DNA of 64,000 bases from Anaerocolumna xylanovorans DSM 12503 (GTDB lineage Bacteria > Bacillota > Clostridia > Lachnospirales > Lachnospiraceae): NCBI RefSeq assembly GCF_900143645.1, contig NZ_FRFD01000014.1:1-64000 (forward strand), in the 5' to 3' direction. The notes beneath the pieces are model-generated. The model did no database searches. It was not told the DNA's origin and saw only the letters and a list, made by a program, of their open reading frames with translations. The position numbers were made by a program, and so were the translations under genes. Shown piece after piece: positions 1 through 8,242 of this stretch. Every line of letters starts with the position of its first letter. Position 1 is the first letter of the stretch.

Positions 1-268
1 CTGAATCAATTCCAGCAATTATTGCAACACTTTTTTGTGATTCTCCAGCTAAAACTCTAGCTACAAGAGAATACCTTCCTTCAGCTGTACGTTCTTTACA
101 TGTTGAAGGATGCTTTAAAGTATCAATTCCATAAATATCTGCAATTCTTGACCAAGTAACAATTCGTTTTCTAAAATTCTTTTGACCAATTCCTGCTGGT
201 GTTTCAGGCCATTGACCATTTCTGTATAGCTCGACACAATTTAATTTAAATACAAAATCATATTTCAC
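1..268 (-). CDS. IS3-family transposase orfA (helix-turn-helix), partial
   Basis: An open reading frame starts at GTG 268 with a purine-rich site (AAAGGGGG) about 6 nt upstream and runs off the left edge after 89 codons. The translation begins MKYDFVFKLNCVELY and contains LVARVLAGESQKSVA followed by IIAGID, the pattern of the helix-turn-helix in IS3/IS150-type orfA proteins that bind the element ends. It was too short for a simple ORF listing. The C-terminal part and the integrase orfB lie outside the window. The family assignment is by recognition of this N-terminal pattern and is moderately secure. Confidence 0.6.
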   Translation of the reverse strand, partial: MKYDFVFKLNCVELYRNGQWPETPAGIGQKNFRKRIVTWSRIADIYGIDTLKHPSTCKERTAEGRYSLVARVLAGESQKSVAIIAGIDS

Positions 269-308
269 GTAAAAACCCCCTTTACTGGTGTCCAGTAAAG
301 GGGGTACA
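1..308 (-). mobile_element. IS3-family-like insertion sequence, right end, cut by window edge
   Basis: The segment holds the start of an IS3-type orfA and, just upstream of it, a perfect 13-bp inverted repeat (276-288 and 292-304). The presumed element tip reads TGTACCCCC from position 308 inwards; the 5'-TG end fits IS3-family termini. It lies about 43 bp downstream of the aspS stop codon. The rest of the element, including orfB and the other end, is outside the window, so the family call rests on the orfA translation and the tip only. Confidence 0.6.
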
Positions 309-351
309 TATCAAAAATCTAACATTTGGAGGTCGGTTTTTTATAAACTTC

Positions 352-1668
352 CTACGGTACCAGCCGGTTCATATCCCTGGGAAAGAGCGCCGCCTCCCTG
401 ACATTCGTTTTGCCTAAAAGGCTCATGGTAAAGCGCTCCACGCCCATTCCAAAGCCTCCATGAGGAGCTATGCCGTATTTATGAAGCATCAAATAGCTTT
501 CGAAGGCCTCTGTATTCATTCCTCTCTCTTTCATCTTCTCTGTCTGGGCATGGTAATCATGGATACGCTGCCCGCCCGTCGTTACTTCAATCCCTCTAAA
601 AAGCAAGTCAAAGCTTTTGGTCACTTCTTTATCCCCATCCTCCTCCATGGCGTAAAAGGGCCGCTTGGCTGTAGGATAATGGGTAACAAAGACAAATTCG
701 CAGCCGGTCTTTTCTTTTATCAGCTGGCATAACAGCCTCTCTTCCTCCGGTTCAAAGTCATAGTCATCCTCTGTATTTCTGTTAAATTCCTTTTGTATCC
801 ATTCCTTGGCTTCCTTAAAAGATATGGAAGGGATGCTATCAATAGCAGGAAGATTGACTTCTAAAAGCTCAAGCTCCTCCCTGCAATTTTCCTTAAGGTA
901 TGCCATCACTGTCTGAAGCATTGCTGTTTCGGTTTCCATGATTTCGTAAAAGCTGCTGATATACCCCATCTCCAGGTCAAGACCTATATATTCATTCAGA
1001 TGTCTTGCCGTATCATGCTTCTCCGCCCTGTAAACAGCCCCGATTTCAAAGACCCTGTCAAAAACTGCCACCATCATCTGCTTATATGCCTGGGGACTTT
1101 GGGCAAGATATGCCTCTTTTCCGAAATACTGCAACCCAAACATATTAGCTCCGCCTTCAACACCTGAGAAAACAATCTTCGGACTGTGAATTTCCGTGAA
1201 CTTTTTTTCCATGAGGAATTTTCTTGCTCCTGCTAAAATGCCCTCCTGTATTTTAAATACGGCCCTCTCTTTGTGGTTTCTAAGAGTTATAACTCGGTAA
1301 TCCAGTTTTGTCTCAAGAGAAGCCTTGACCTCTCTGTTATTAATAACTACCGGCACTTCCGCGGCGGGAAGGGATAAAATCTCTATCTCTAAAATGTCAA
1401 TCTCAAATCCGGCATGGGCTCTTTCTTCCTTTCTTACCATCCCCTTAACTTTCACACTGGCATTTTCACAAAGCTCTTCACAGGTTATATTACCAGTGTC
1501 TAATACGCATTGGATGAGATTTCTTGCCGTACGCAATATAACAAAGGAAAAACCGCTCATCTTTCTGATTTTATAAACAGAGCCGGTAATGTCTGCCAAC
1601 TTTCCGATTCTTTCCCTTAATTCCTTTTCTTCTATGATTTCAGTTGTCTTACCAATTATATTATTCAT
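352..1668 (-). CDS. aspS: Aspartyl-tRNA synthetase, archaeal/non-discriminating type
   Basis: This class IIb synthetase of about 438 residues charges tRNA with aspartate in the cytoplasm. It has an N-terminal OB-fold (about 15-105) and a catalytic core with motif 2 around YRAEKHDTARHLNEY and motif 3 near the C-terminus (GMGVERFTM, then REAALFPRD). Its length and the absence of the bacterial insertion domain place it with archaeal-type AspRS, which in Clostridia may also aspartylate tRNA-Asn for transamidation. The ATG at 1668 is preferred over the upstream in-frame ATG at 1689 because AGGAGG lies 6 nt before it. Upstream is a 380-nt leader with an Asp-rich leader peptide and a terminator. Downstream lies an IS3-like element. 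Confidence 0.9.
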   Translation of the reverse strand: MNNIIGKTTEIIEEKELRERIGKLADITGSVYKIRKMSGFSFVILRTARNLIQCVLDTGNITCEELCENASVKVKGMVRKEERAHAGFEIDILEIEILSLPAAEVPVVINNREVKASLETKLDYRVITLRNHKERAVFKIQEGILAGARKFLMEKKFTEIHSPKIVFSGVEGGANMFGLQYFGKEAYLAQSPQAYKQMMVAVFDRVFEIGAVYRAEKHDTARHLNEYIGLDLEMGYISSFYEIMETETAMLQTVMAYLKENCREELELLEVNLPAIDSIPSISFKEAKEWIQKEFNRNTEDDYDFEPEEERLLCQLIKEKTGCEFVFVTHYPTAKRPFYAMEEDGDKEVTKSFDLLFRGIEVTTGGQRIHDYHAQTEKMKERGMNTEAFESYLMLHKYGIAPHGGFGMGVERFTMSLLGKTNVREAALFPRDMNRLVP

Positions 1669-1740
1669 AAATGACCTCCTGTTTTTCATTAATATGCTGC
1701 TTTTCCTATTCTTAAATCTCTTCCGCCATAATCTCTATGC

Positions 1741-1822
1741 TGCATGTTTCCTTCGCGCATATCGCAGATCAGCCTGCGATATTGTCCAAATAAGACATTT
1801 GAAAAATGCAGTGTGTTTTTCA
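1741..1822 (-). repeat. Two-hairpin intergenic element, copy a
   Basis: On the minus strand a TTGAAAAA/TTTTTCAA hairpin (1799-1822) is followed by a perfect ATATCGCAG/CTGCGATAT hairpin (1759-1782) and a purine-rich tail ending in GGAAACATGC. The same layout recurs upstream of other genes in this window (near 10.6, 15.6, 15.8, 18.7 and 51.4 kb). Here it lies between the attenuator terminator and the aspS start. Confidence 0.5.
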
Positions 1823-1840
1823 ATCCATCCCCCCTTAAAC

Positions 1841-1879
1841 AAAAAAAGCACCTGGATATTTTATAAAAATACCCAGGTG
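1841..1879 (-). terminator. Intrinsic terminator in aspS leader (attenuator)
   Basis: A 14-bp stem (CACCTGG... / ...CCAGGTG, 1849-1879, one G-U pair, 3-nt loop) is followed on the minus strand by seven T residues (1841-1847). It lies about 200 nt after the predicted transcription start and 170 nt before the aspS start, so transcripts must read through it to reach aspS. Confidence 0.85.
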
Positions 1880-1911
1880 GCTTTTGTTTCTATCCGTGTA
1901 AGAATCCTGCC

Positions 1912-1970
1912 TCCATAGGTACAAGCCAAATAAGCGCTTATACCTATGGTACTTCCATAGCTATAAGCGC
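1912..1970 (-). promoter_or_regulatory. Alternative RNA pairings of aspS attenuator
   Basis: Three segments can pair in two exclusive ways. Segment 1 (GCGCTTATAGCTATGG, 1955-1970) folds on segment 2 (CCATAGGTATAAGCGC, 1934-1949) with one G-G mismatch. The CCATAGGTA of segment 2 is also the exact complement of TACCTATGG in segment 3 (1912-1920). Segment 1 overlaps the stop codon of the leader peptide, so ribosome position would decide which pairing forms. How segment 3 affects the terminator was not resolved by hand; a short TGGCTT/AAGCCA match to the terminator base is one possibility. Confidence 0.7.
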
Positions 1971-2017
1971 CGCCTATCATCATCCCTATTTAAAAAGGCA
2001 GGCTTAAAAAGATTCAT
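1961..2017 (-). CDS. Asp-codon leader peptide of aspS (18 aa)
   Basis: The short ORF reads MNLFKPAFLNRDDDRRRL and stops at TAG (1961-1963). GAGG lies 6 nt before its ATG (2017), and the ORF begins about 30 nt after the predicted transcription start. Three consecutive GAT aspartate codons (1976-1984) lie just before the first RNA hairpin, as in leader peptides of ribosome-mediated attenuators. The residue repeated matches the amino acid used by the downstream enzyme. The regulatory role is inferred; the ORF, its ribosome site and the codons are directly visible. Confidence 0.75.
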   Translation of the reverse strand: MNLFKPAFLNRDDDRRRL

Positions 2018-2054
2018 ACTTAACCTCATTTCTTACTCATTAATAATTTCAATT

Positions 2055-2083
2055 ATCCTATCACGAAAGTTTTTATTTGTCAA
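2055..2083 (-). promoter_or_regulatory. Sigma-A-type promoter of aspS leader
   Basis: TTGACA (2078-2083) and TAGGAT (2055-2060) are separated by 17 bp on the minus strand. The predicted start near 2048 places the leader peptide about 30 nt downstream. Confidence 0.75.
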
Positions 2084-2104
2084 TCTCTGATATTAGATGA
2101 TTAT

Positions 2105-2515
2105 TTAAAATTTAGTGTGGTGGTTTTCACATTTGTATATTTGCTCATAAAGTCTTTTTGTAAACTGCTTACCTTGTATAAGCGATTGAAACGGATAAGT
2201 GAATGTTTCACCACACTCATTGCATTCATATCGAGGTGACTTTACAATTATATCTATGTGTACCAATCCCATACTTATATCATGCACCAGACGGTCTGAT
2301 TTTCCGTTTGAGTAATAATTATGTGATTTACCACATTTTAAGCAAGCTCCACTATATCTTTTGACTGGTTCACAATGGAACAACAGTGAAGTAAAATCAT
2401 TCATAGGTCGGACACAATCAAGTTCAGTCAGTTCTTCGATATTAAGCTTTGGAATTGGACGAACATCCTCATATTGATTCTTTTGTTCTTGTACTTTGCT
2501 CGCTGCTACCAACAT
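2105..2515 (-). pseudogene. ISL3-family transposase remnant (N-terminal part)
   Basis: The 136-codon fragment contains two CxxC pairs (CLKCGK and CNECGE), the zinc-ribbon start of ISL3-type transposases, followed by the usual stretch up to SLIQGKQFTKRLYEQIYKC. It then ends after HHTKF with no catalytic DDE region, so it is a truncated, inactive copy. Full ISL3 transposases are roughly 400 residues or more. The family is recognised from the N-terminal zinc ribbon, so the call is fairly secure. Its end abuts the aspS promoter. Confidence 0.7.
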
Positions 2516-2668
2516 TAATAAATGTTTGATAACAGCTTTTTATTTTATGCTTTGTACAAGACAACTCTTGTATAATTATTCTGCACCATTGCTACTATTA
2601 CAGGGTTTACAAGGCATTAGGCAGTTTTCGGTTATCTGCAAGTTCGTGTGAGTTTTGTCCTTAGAGCC
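2105..2668 (-). mobile_element. Truncated ISL3-like insertion sequence
   Basis: The outer end reads GGCTCTAAGGACAAAACTC from 2668 inwards on the minus strand; ISL3-family inverted repeats typically start with GGCTCT. It is followed by about 150 bp of non-coding DNA and the transposase fragment. The other end is missing, cut near position 2100, right next to the aspS promoter. Confidence 0.55.
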
Positions 2669-2748
2669 ATTTTAGTAAGCTTGTAGGGCTTTTTAATAAA
2701 ACCGTATGATATTTTTAATAACTAATAACAAAATGCTTATTTTGTTTA

Positions 2749-3135
2749 TTAAATTGAAATCCACCAACACACTCCAAATTTATCAATAACAGTGGCACAA
2801 CATTTGCTCCACGGAACTTCATGAATGGGATTAATAATAACACCGCCATTACTCAAAATATTAAAGGCATTATAAACCGATTCTTCGCTTCCCATCTCAA
2901 AAACATTAAAAGTCATTGTTTCCCATTTCATTTTGTGAACTATGTTTATGTCACAAGGGTTTGCTGCTTCGCTTAATGCTAAAAAACCTTCACCATTTAC
3001 GGATAATTCACAGTGTACATAAGCAGTTTCGGTATCATTTTTCACTTCAAATGTAATTTCTGCACCAAAAGCTTTGCAATACATTTCTGCCGCTTCAAAA
3101 CTACTTTTCACATAAACCTGAGTATAATTTTTCAT
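2749..3135 (-). CDS. VOC/glyoxalase superfamily protein (PhnB-like)
   Basis: A protein of 128 residues with the pattern of PhnB/3-demethylubiquinone-9 3-methyltransferase-like VOC proteins: VYVKSSFEAAEMYCKAFGAE at the start, a central HCELSVNGEGFLALS strand and HEVPWSKCCATVIDKFGVCW near the end. These small proteins form dimers with a metal-binding or substrate-binding cleft, and their substrates are often unknown. The ATG at 3135 is chosen over the upstream ATG because AGGAGG lies 6 nt before it. It is monocistronic, between the ISL3 remnant and the ATP-grasp pair. A short hairpin (TACGCAAG/CTTGCGTA, 3167-3196) lies upstream. Confidence 0.75.
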   Translation of the reverse strand: MKNYTQVYVKSSFEAAEMYCKAFGAEITFEVKNDTETAYVHCELSVNGEGFLALSEAANPCDINIVHKMKWETMTFNVFEMGSEESVYNAFNILSNGGVIINPIHEVPWSKCCATVIDKFGVCWWISI

Positions 3136-3351
3136 ATTTACCTCCTGCACAAAATATAAATACCATTACGCAAGCCTGTTTTGCTTGACTTGCGTATATA
3201 ATGTTTTACTATTGCATCACAAAAAAAATTAAAATCTACCGCTTCAACGCTTGTTTAGGTGAAATACTATACTTATCTCAAACTCCACACTATATCTTAA
3301 ATAATCTATTAGATATTACACAGAAAACATATAAAGGATATCTCTAGAAAT

Positions 3352-4266
3352 TCACGATGTTTTTGACTTGCATTTCTGGCAGATAAATTCAAGATACCGT
3401 CTTACAAGATTGATGTCCGTACATTGGTACAGCATTCTTGCACCTACAACATCCTCAATTTCATTAAAAATAAGCTCCCCATCTTCTCCTATCAAAAAAT
3501 CAATCCCGACCATTCCAAAGGAAAAATGCCGTATAATCTTTTCTGCCACACTTCTTTCCTTGCCGGAAAGTTCATAGACTCCAATCTCCCCTCCCAGGGA
3601 ATAATTAGCACGAAAGCCTTCCCTTGAAGTGCGAAGAATGGCTGTGACAATATCCTTTCCAATTACATAAACACGTAAATCCTGATGCCTCCCGGTTATC
3701 AGGGGCTGCATAACACAATCGGAAGAAGCAATCCCTTTCAGAATTTCCTCCTCTTTCGTCTCAACTTCTCTGAAATCCTGATATATGTCCTTTTCGCCAG
3801 GAGATGCCTTGGGAAGTGCCAAAAATACCTGGCTTCCTCCATGGCCTTCAACGGTTTTAATCACTGTAGGCTCTGTAATTCTTTGATACCTTTGCAGCAC
3901 TAACGCATTTTCTACAAATGTCGTATCTACGATTGGAATCCCCAACGCTGCCACTGTCTGATAGGTCAGGGCTTTATCATTACAAATACGTGCAATTACT
4001 GTGGAATTAAATACCGGGATGGAAAGGCATTCCAGCTGCTTGCTTAAAAGAGGGTATATAGTGCGCACAACTGCAAAATCAGGCTTTTGGCATTCCTCTC
4101 CCTTATACCGTATAAACCAGCTGTTATTTTTAACACCGATTTCAAGGTATTCACGAAGAATCAGCTCTACAGAGATTCCCATAGCCTGTCCTTCTTTTTC
4201 GTAGAATTCAATATAGCCCTTGTTTTTAACGGCATCCTTTTCTCCATAGATTAACCAGCCCGTCAT
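3352..4266 (-). CDS. RimK-like ATP-grasp ligase (second of pair)
   Basis: The 304-residue protein has the ATP-grasp fold: a pre-ATP-grasp region with FNSTVIARICNDKALTYQ, the lysine strand TVIKTVEGHGGSQV, QPLITGRHQDLRVYVIG, a substrate loop with RANYSLGG, and metal ligands in GIDFLIGEDGELIFNEIE. Such enzymes join a carboxylate to an amine through an acyl-phosphate using ATP. The substrate cannot be read from sequence. The ATG at 4266 overlaps the stop of the upstream gene (TAATG), so the two are translationally coupled. The longer 327-codon ORF starts inside the neighbour and lacks a ribosome site. It is a paralogue of the adjacent gene. Confidence 0.7.
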   Translation of the reverse strand: MTGWLIYGEKDAVKNKGYIEFYEKEGQAMGISVELILREYLEIGVKNNSWFIRYKGEECQKPDFAVVRTIYPLLSKQLECLSIPVFNSTVIARICNDKALTYQTVAALGIPIVDTTFVENALVLQRYQRITEPTVIKTVEGHGGSQVFLALPKASPGEKDIYQDFREVETKEEEILKGIASSDCVMQPLITGRHQDLRVYVIGKDIVTAILRTSREGFRANYSLGGEIGVYELSGKERSVAEKIIRHFSFGMVGIDFLIGEDGELIFNEIEDVVGARMLYQCTDINLVRRYLEFICQKCKSKTS

Positions 4267-5189
4267 TATTTCGCTCCTTTTACCTTCCCTAAGATATACT
4301 CCAATATAACATCTGCCGCATTTACTCCCGTACAATCATAGATGTTCTTAAAATGAGCATTGGAATTCACTTCACAGACAAGGGGTTCTCCATCACGGCC
4401 AAATAAAATATCGACTCCCGCAAAATCAAGTCCCAGCGTCTTACAGCATAAGAGTGCCAGGTCAATCTGCTCCTTTGTAGGCTCATAGGGTTTCATCTTC
4501 CCCCCTGCCGTAATATTCGCCCTAAAATCCCCATTATCGGAATAGCGGTACATGGAAGCGATAACCTCCTCTCCCACAACCTGAAGCCTGACATCCCGTC
4601 CCATACTGCTTTCGATAAATTCCTGAAAAAGCATGGGTTTACTGCCGATTTTTAAGGTAATTGCCATAAGTTCTGCCTGGGACCTTGCCAGATACACCTG
4701 CTGTCCAAAAGAGCCAAAGCATTCCTTTACCACACAGGGATAACCAATCAGTGCTTCAACCTCCTCAAGGAAATCCAGGTTCGCATATCCGATGGTATCA
4801 AAGGTCATTGGTGCAATATAGGTTTTCGGCATTGGGATACCTGCTTTTGAAAGAGCTAAATGGGTAAGGCTCTTATCATCACTTAAAGCAATTGCCCTGG
4901 AAGAGTTGTATAAAGTATACCCGCTATCCTCTAAAAATTTTGCAAGCCTGATATCCTTGTCCCAAAAGAGGACAAAATCAACCTCCCGGCCCTTTCCCTC
5001 CCTGCTATCCTCTCTGTCTCCAGGCAGGTATATGGGCAACTGGGAATTGCCAAATCCTTTAAGGTCTATGGCGTATTTTTTTGCACTCTCCATAAACCAC
5101 TGGTGGATAATTGAGAATTTGGAATTTATAAGATAAGAGTTGGTAACTAAATATCCCTTAACCGGTGTTTTATATATATTCGTCGACAT
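4266..5189 (-). CDS. RimK-like ATP-grasp ligase (first of pair)
   Basis: The protein has about 307 residues and ATP-grasp landmarks: CVVKECFGSFGQQVYLA (lysine strand and glycine loop), FQEFIESSMGRDVRLQVVG, the loop FRANITAGG, and DFAGVDILFGRDGEPLVCEVNSNAHF with the Mg-binding Glu and Asn. It resembles RimK-type alpha-L-glutamate ligases, but the acceptor is unknown. The ATG at 5189 is chosen because GGAGGAG lies 10 nt upstream; the in-frame TTG at 5198 is too close to that site. It starts within the last codons of ftsK and overlaps the next ligase by 1 nt, so the three genes look co-transcribed. Confidence 0.7.
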   Translation of the reverse strand: MSTNIYKTPVKGYLVTNSYLINSKFSIIHQWFMESAKKYAIDLKGFGNSQLPIYLPGDREDSREGKGREVDFVLFWDKDIRLAKFLEDSGYTLYNSSRAIALSDDKSLTHLALSKAGIPMPKTYIAPMTFDTIGYANLDFLEEVEALIGYPCVVKECFGSFGQQVYLARSQAELMAITLKIGSKPMLFQEFIESSMGRDVRLQVVGEEVIASMYRYSDNGDFRANITAGGKMKPYEPTKEQIDLALLCCKTLGLDFAGVDILFGRDGEPLVCEVNSNAHFKNIYDCTGVNAADVILEYILGKVKGAK

Positions 5190-7809
5190 ACGCTTCAAAC
5201 TCCTCCAAAGACATTAATATCTTTCTCGGCTTAGTTCCTTCTTCCGGTCCAACCACACCGGCCTCCGCCAGCTGATCCATAATTCTTGCCGCCCTGTTAA
5301 AGCCGATTTTATATACTCTTTGCAGCATACCGATGGATGCTTTATCCTTTTCAATGATGAATTTACCGGCCTCTATAAAATAATCGTCCCGTTCACTGCC
5401 GCCGGAAACACTCATACTTTCCGATGTTTGAGCATTTGCAATCTTACCTTCCACTTCCTCGCTGTATTCCGCTCCGCTGTTGGTCTCTGCCAAGAATTTT
5501 ACTACTCCACTGACTTCCTTATCGGAAATAAATGCTCCCTGCACACGGATAGGCTTTGGATAACCGGAAGGAAAGAACAGCATATCACCTTTTCCCAAGA
5601 GCTTTTCTGCTCCTGATCCGTCAATGATTGTCCTGGAATCGATGGCAGAGGATACGGAGAAGGCAATTCTTGACGGAATATTGGCCTTTATCAGACCGGT
5701 TATAACATTTACGGAAGGCCTCTGGGTAGCTATGATAAGGTGGAGTCCTGCCGCACGCGCCATCTGTGCCAGACGGCAGATAGCATCCTCAACCTCTCCC
5801 GGTGCTACCATCATAAGATCTGCAAGCTCGTCTACGATAATCACAATCTGTGGAAGTTTTTGGTATCTTTCATCCTGATATTCTGCTACAGTGGCAACTT
5901 TTTCATTATAGCCTTTTACATCCCTTACACCCAAATCGGCAAACTTCTTATATCTTTCTGTCATCTCCATAACTGCCCAGTTAAGAGCTGCCGATGCCTT
6001 CTTAGGATCGGTAACAACCGGTATCAAAAGGTGCGGTATTCCATTATAAACACTAAGTTCCACTACCTTGGGATCCACCATTATCATCTTCACATCGGAA
6101 GGATTGGCTTTATACAAAATACTCATAATCAGGGTATTTATACATACGGACTTACCGGAACCTGTAGCTCCTGCAATTAGTAAGTGAGGCATCTTTCCGA
6201 TGTCTGTGACAATAATCTGCCCGCCGATATCCTTTCCAACGGCAAAAGCGATATCCGAAGGATGCCCTTTAAATTCTCTGCTGTCAATTAATTCACGGAA
6301 TAAAACCATAGAATTATCTTTATTAGGTACCTCAATTCCTACGGCCGCCTTTCCAGGAATAGGAGCTTCAATACGGATATCCGCAGCTGCCAGATTCAGC
6401 TTGATATCATCTGCAAGCCCTGTGATCCGGCTGACCTTAACTCCCTGCTCGGGAAGCAGCTCATATCTGGTTACGGAAGGCCCGCAGCTGACATTGGTTA
6501 CCGTAACGCCAACGCCAAAGCTTTCCAAAGTCTTTTGAAGCTTTATAGCCGTCTCCTTTAAATCTCTTTCAGATACTCCCTTGACATTTCCCTTAGGTCT
6601 GGCCAGTAAATCCAAAGGCGGGAATACGTATTCTTTCACTGCTGCCTGCTGATTCCTGGTCATTTCATCTGAAATATCGGATAAATTATCGAAAGAAGCC
6701 TCTGCCGCTTCTGTATTAAGTCCATTTAAAACATCCGTTTTTTCTTCTGCCATCTCTGTAAAATTGTCTGTATATTCATCTTTTGCGACATCCTCTTTCG
6801 TGGTATCCTCTCCATAAAATGCAGCAGGAACATTCTCTTCCTCTGTAAAATCAGGTTCCAAAGCCCTTGCTTCTTCATGAAGCACAAAGCCCATATCAGC
6901 CTGCTGTATGGGAAGCTCATCCATAGGCTTAGGGGTTATCTCCTGCATCTCCACTGCCGCTTTATTATCTGCCTCTTTCTTCTTTCTTGCAGATTTTCCT
7001 TTTTTCGCGGAAGGTACCTCTTCCGGTTTTACTTCCTCCGAAATGGTTTCTGCTCCCACTAATTCTTCGCTTTTCTTCGGGAAGGAGATAATTCTTGCCT
7101 TTCTCTTTGGAAGCACTGTCCCTTCTTCCATAGCCTCTATCTCTTTAGCTTCTGTCTCTTCCTGCCTTAAGCGTTTCATCTCCCTCATCTGCAGAAGAGC
7201 CGCTTCGCTCTTTTGCCCAAGTGGTTTAAAAAGGGATTTCCCTGTAAATATTACTACAAGGACAGCCATAATGCCAAAGAGGACTACATAACTTCCTGCG
7301 GTTCCAAACAAAGGGTAGAACAGCGCCAGTAACAGCCCTCCGATAAGTCCTCCCCCATTCTTATCAGCAGAGGAACCACGGTAAATATCCGTAAGTTTTA
7401 TTCCATCCTGATATCCCGTTGTCAACAGTTGAATAACCGCCGCAAGCACAATACTGATTAATACTGCTGTTACTATCTTAACATAAGCTGACTTATTTCC
7501 CCTGTTAGCAACTCCAAAGGCTACGGAGAAGAACAAAAAAAACGGCAGCAGATAAGCAAGAAAGCCAAAGATGCCAAAAGTGAAGCTGTTTATCCAGTTT
7601 CCGGCTTTTCCGCTTAAATGAAAGTTACTAAGTATCAATAGAAGTGATATCACAAGGCTTGCTACTAATACTATCTCATCCCTATACATATCCTTTACAG
7701 GATCTTTTCTTTTTCCTTTATGTACATTTTTTCTGCCACTGCTTTTCTTACCGGTATTACCGGTTCTTTTTCTGGCAGAAGTTTTACTTTTCATTTTTTC
7801 GGCAGCCAA
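5170..7809 (-). CDS. ftsK: DNA translocase FtsK/SpoIIIE
   Basis: An 879-residue septal DNA pump that moves chromosomal DNA across the division or sporulation septum. A basic N-terminus is followed by four or so membrane segments (about 45-180), a long low-complexity acidic linker (about 205-390), the RecA-like motor with Walker A GATGSGKSVCIN and Walker B IVIIVDELADLMM, and a C-terminal winged-helix gamma domain (about 815-879) that reads DNA polarity sites. The TTG start at 7809 is supported by AGGGAGGG 6 nt upstream; an ATG lies five codons later. The order tepA-ylzJ-ftsK is the same as in Bacillus, where the orthologue is spoIIIE. Confidence 0.95.
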   Translation of the reverse strand: MAAEKMKSKTSARKRTGNTGKKSSGRKNVHKGKRKDPVKDMYRDEIVLVASLVISLLLILSNFHLSGKAGNWINSFTFGIFGFLAYLLPFFLFFSVAFGVANRGNKSAYVKIVTAVLISIVLAAVIQLLTTGYQDGIKLTDIYRGSSADKNGGGLIGGLLLALFYPLFGTAGSYVVLFGIMAVLVVIFTGKSLFKPLGQKSEAALLQMREMKRLRQEETEAKEIEAMEEGTVLPKRKARIISFPKKSEELVGAETISEEVKPEEVPSAKKGKSARKKKEADNKAAVEMQEITPKPMDELPIQQADMGFVLHEEARALEPDFTEEENVPAAFYGEDTTKEDVAKDEYTDNFTEMAEEKTDVLNGLNTEAAEASFDNLSDISDEMTRNQQAAVKEYVFPPLDLLARPKGNVKGVSERDLKETAIKLQKTLESFGVGVTVTNVSCGPSVTRYELLPEQGVKVSRITGLADDIKLNLAAADIRIEAPIPGKAAVGIEVPNKDNSMVLFRELIDSREFKGHPSDIAFAVGKDIGGQIIVTDIGKMPHLLIAGATGSGKSVCINTLIMSILYKANPSDVKMIMVDPKVVELSVYNGIPHLLIPVVTDPKKASAALNWAVMEMTERYKKFADLGVRDVKGYNEKVATVAEYQDERYQKLPQIVIIVDELADLMMVAPGEVEDAICRLAQMARAAGLHLIIATQRPSVNVITGLIKANIPSRIAFSVSSAIDSRTIIDGSGAEKLLGKGDMLFFPSGYPKPIRVQGAFISDKEVSGVVKFLAETNSGAEYSEEVEGKIANAQTSESMSVSGGSERDDYFIEAGKFIIEKDKASIGMLQRVYKIGFNRAARIMDQLAEAGVVGPEEGTKPRKILMSLEEFEAYVDEYI

Positions 7810-7999
7810 AACAAACCCTCCCTAAACTCAAAAATAGACCCGGAATAACTGCAGCTACCTGCTGCTGCCTCTTCCTGATCCTTTGACAGCCATTCTACAC
7901 TTTTATACCAAAGAAACATTTAAAGCCAGCTTATTTTCAACAGCCGGTTTTAAATGCTCTTCAGAAATTTCCATAAAATTATTATACCCTTAAACAACC

Positions 8000-8242
8000 T
8001 TAGTTGCAAGGAAAATTATTCCCGGGGGAGTACAGTGGATTCAGATAATCCTCCATATCAGTGGACTGAATTCCCTCAATAATATAATCCTTTCCTTCTT
8101 TTCTTGTATATATTTTTCCTCTTTCTACGTCAAAACTACACCTTTCTACTTCTGTCGACTTTTCTTCCTTCTCTTTCGATTGAATATTCGATTTTGTTCT
8201 ATCTGTGTAGATTCTCTCCAGTGGAGTTACGGTGTACAGCAT
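8000..8242 (-). CDS. ylzJ: YlzJ-like protein
   Basis: A small protein of 80 residues starting MLYTVTPLERIYTD, matching the conserved opening of the YlzJ family. The tail has acidic and tyrosine-rich parts (EGIQSTDMEDYLNPLY). The function is unknown. It overlaps the end of the upstream tepA gene by 16 nt, and GAGGTGATG lies just before its ATG. The family is regularly found between tepA and ftsK/spoIIIE, and that context supports the call as much as the sequence does. Confidence 0.75.
   Translation of the reverse strand: MLYTVTPLERIYTDRTKSNIQSKEKEEKSTEVERCSFDVERGKIYTRKEGKDYIIEGIQSTDMEDYLNPLYSPGNNFPCN

Noticed and set aside
1890..1985. Similarity to the Mg2+ (M-box) riboswitch
   Set aside because: Only a few words such as GCTTGT and CCTATGG are similar; the element is too short and lacks the other conserved segments.
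1669..2048. T-box riboswitch upstream of aspS
   Set aside because: No T-box consensus (AGGGUGGNACCGCG) or specifier-loop layout was found; a leader peptide with Asp codons explains the terminator better.
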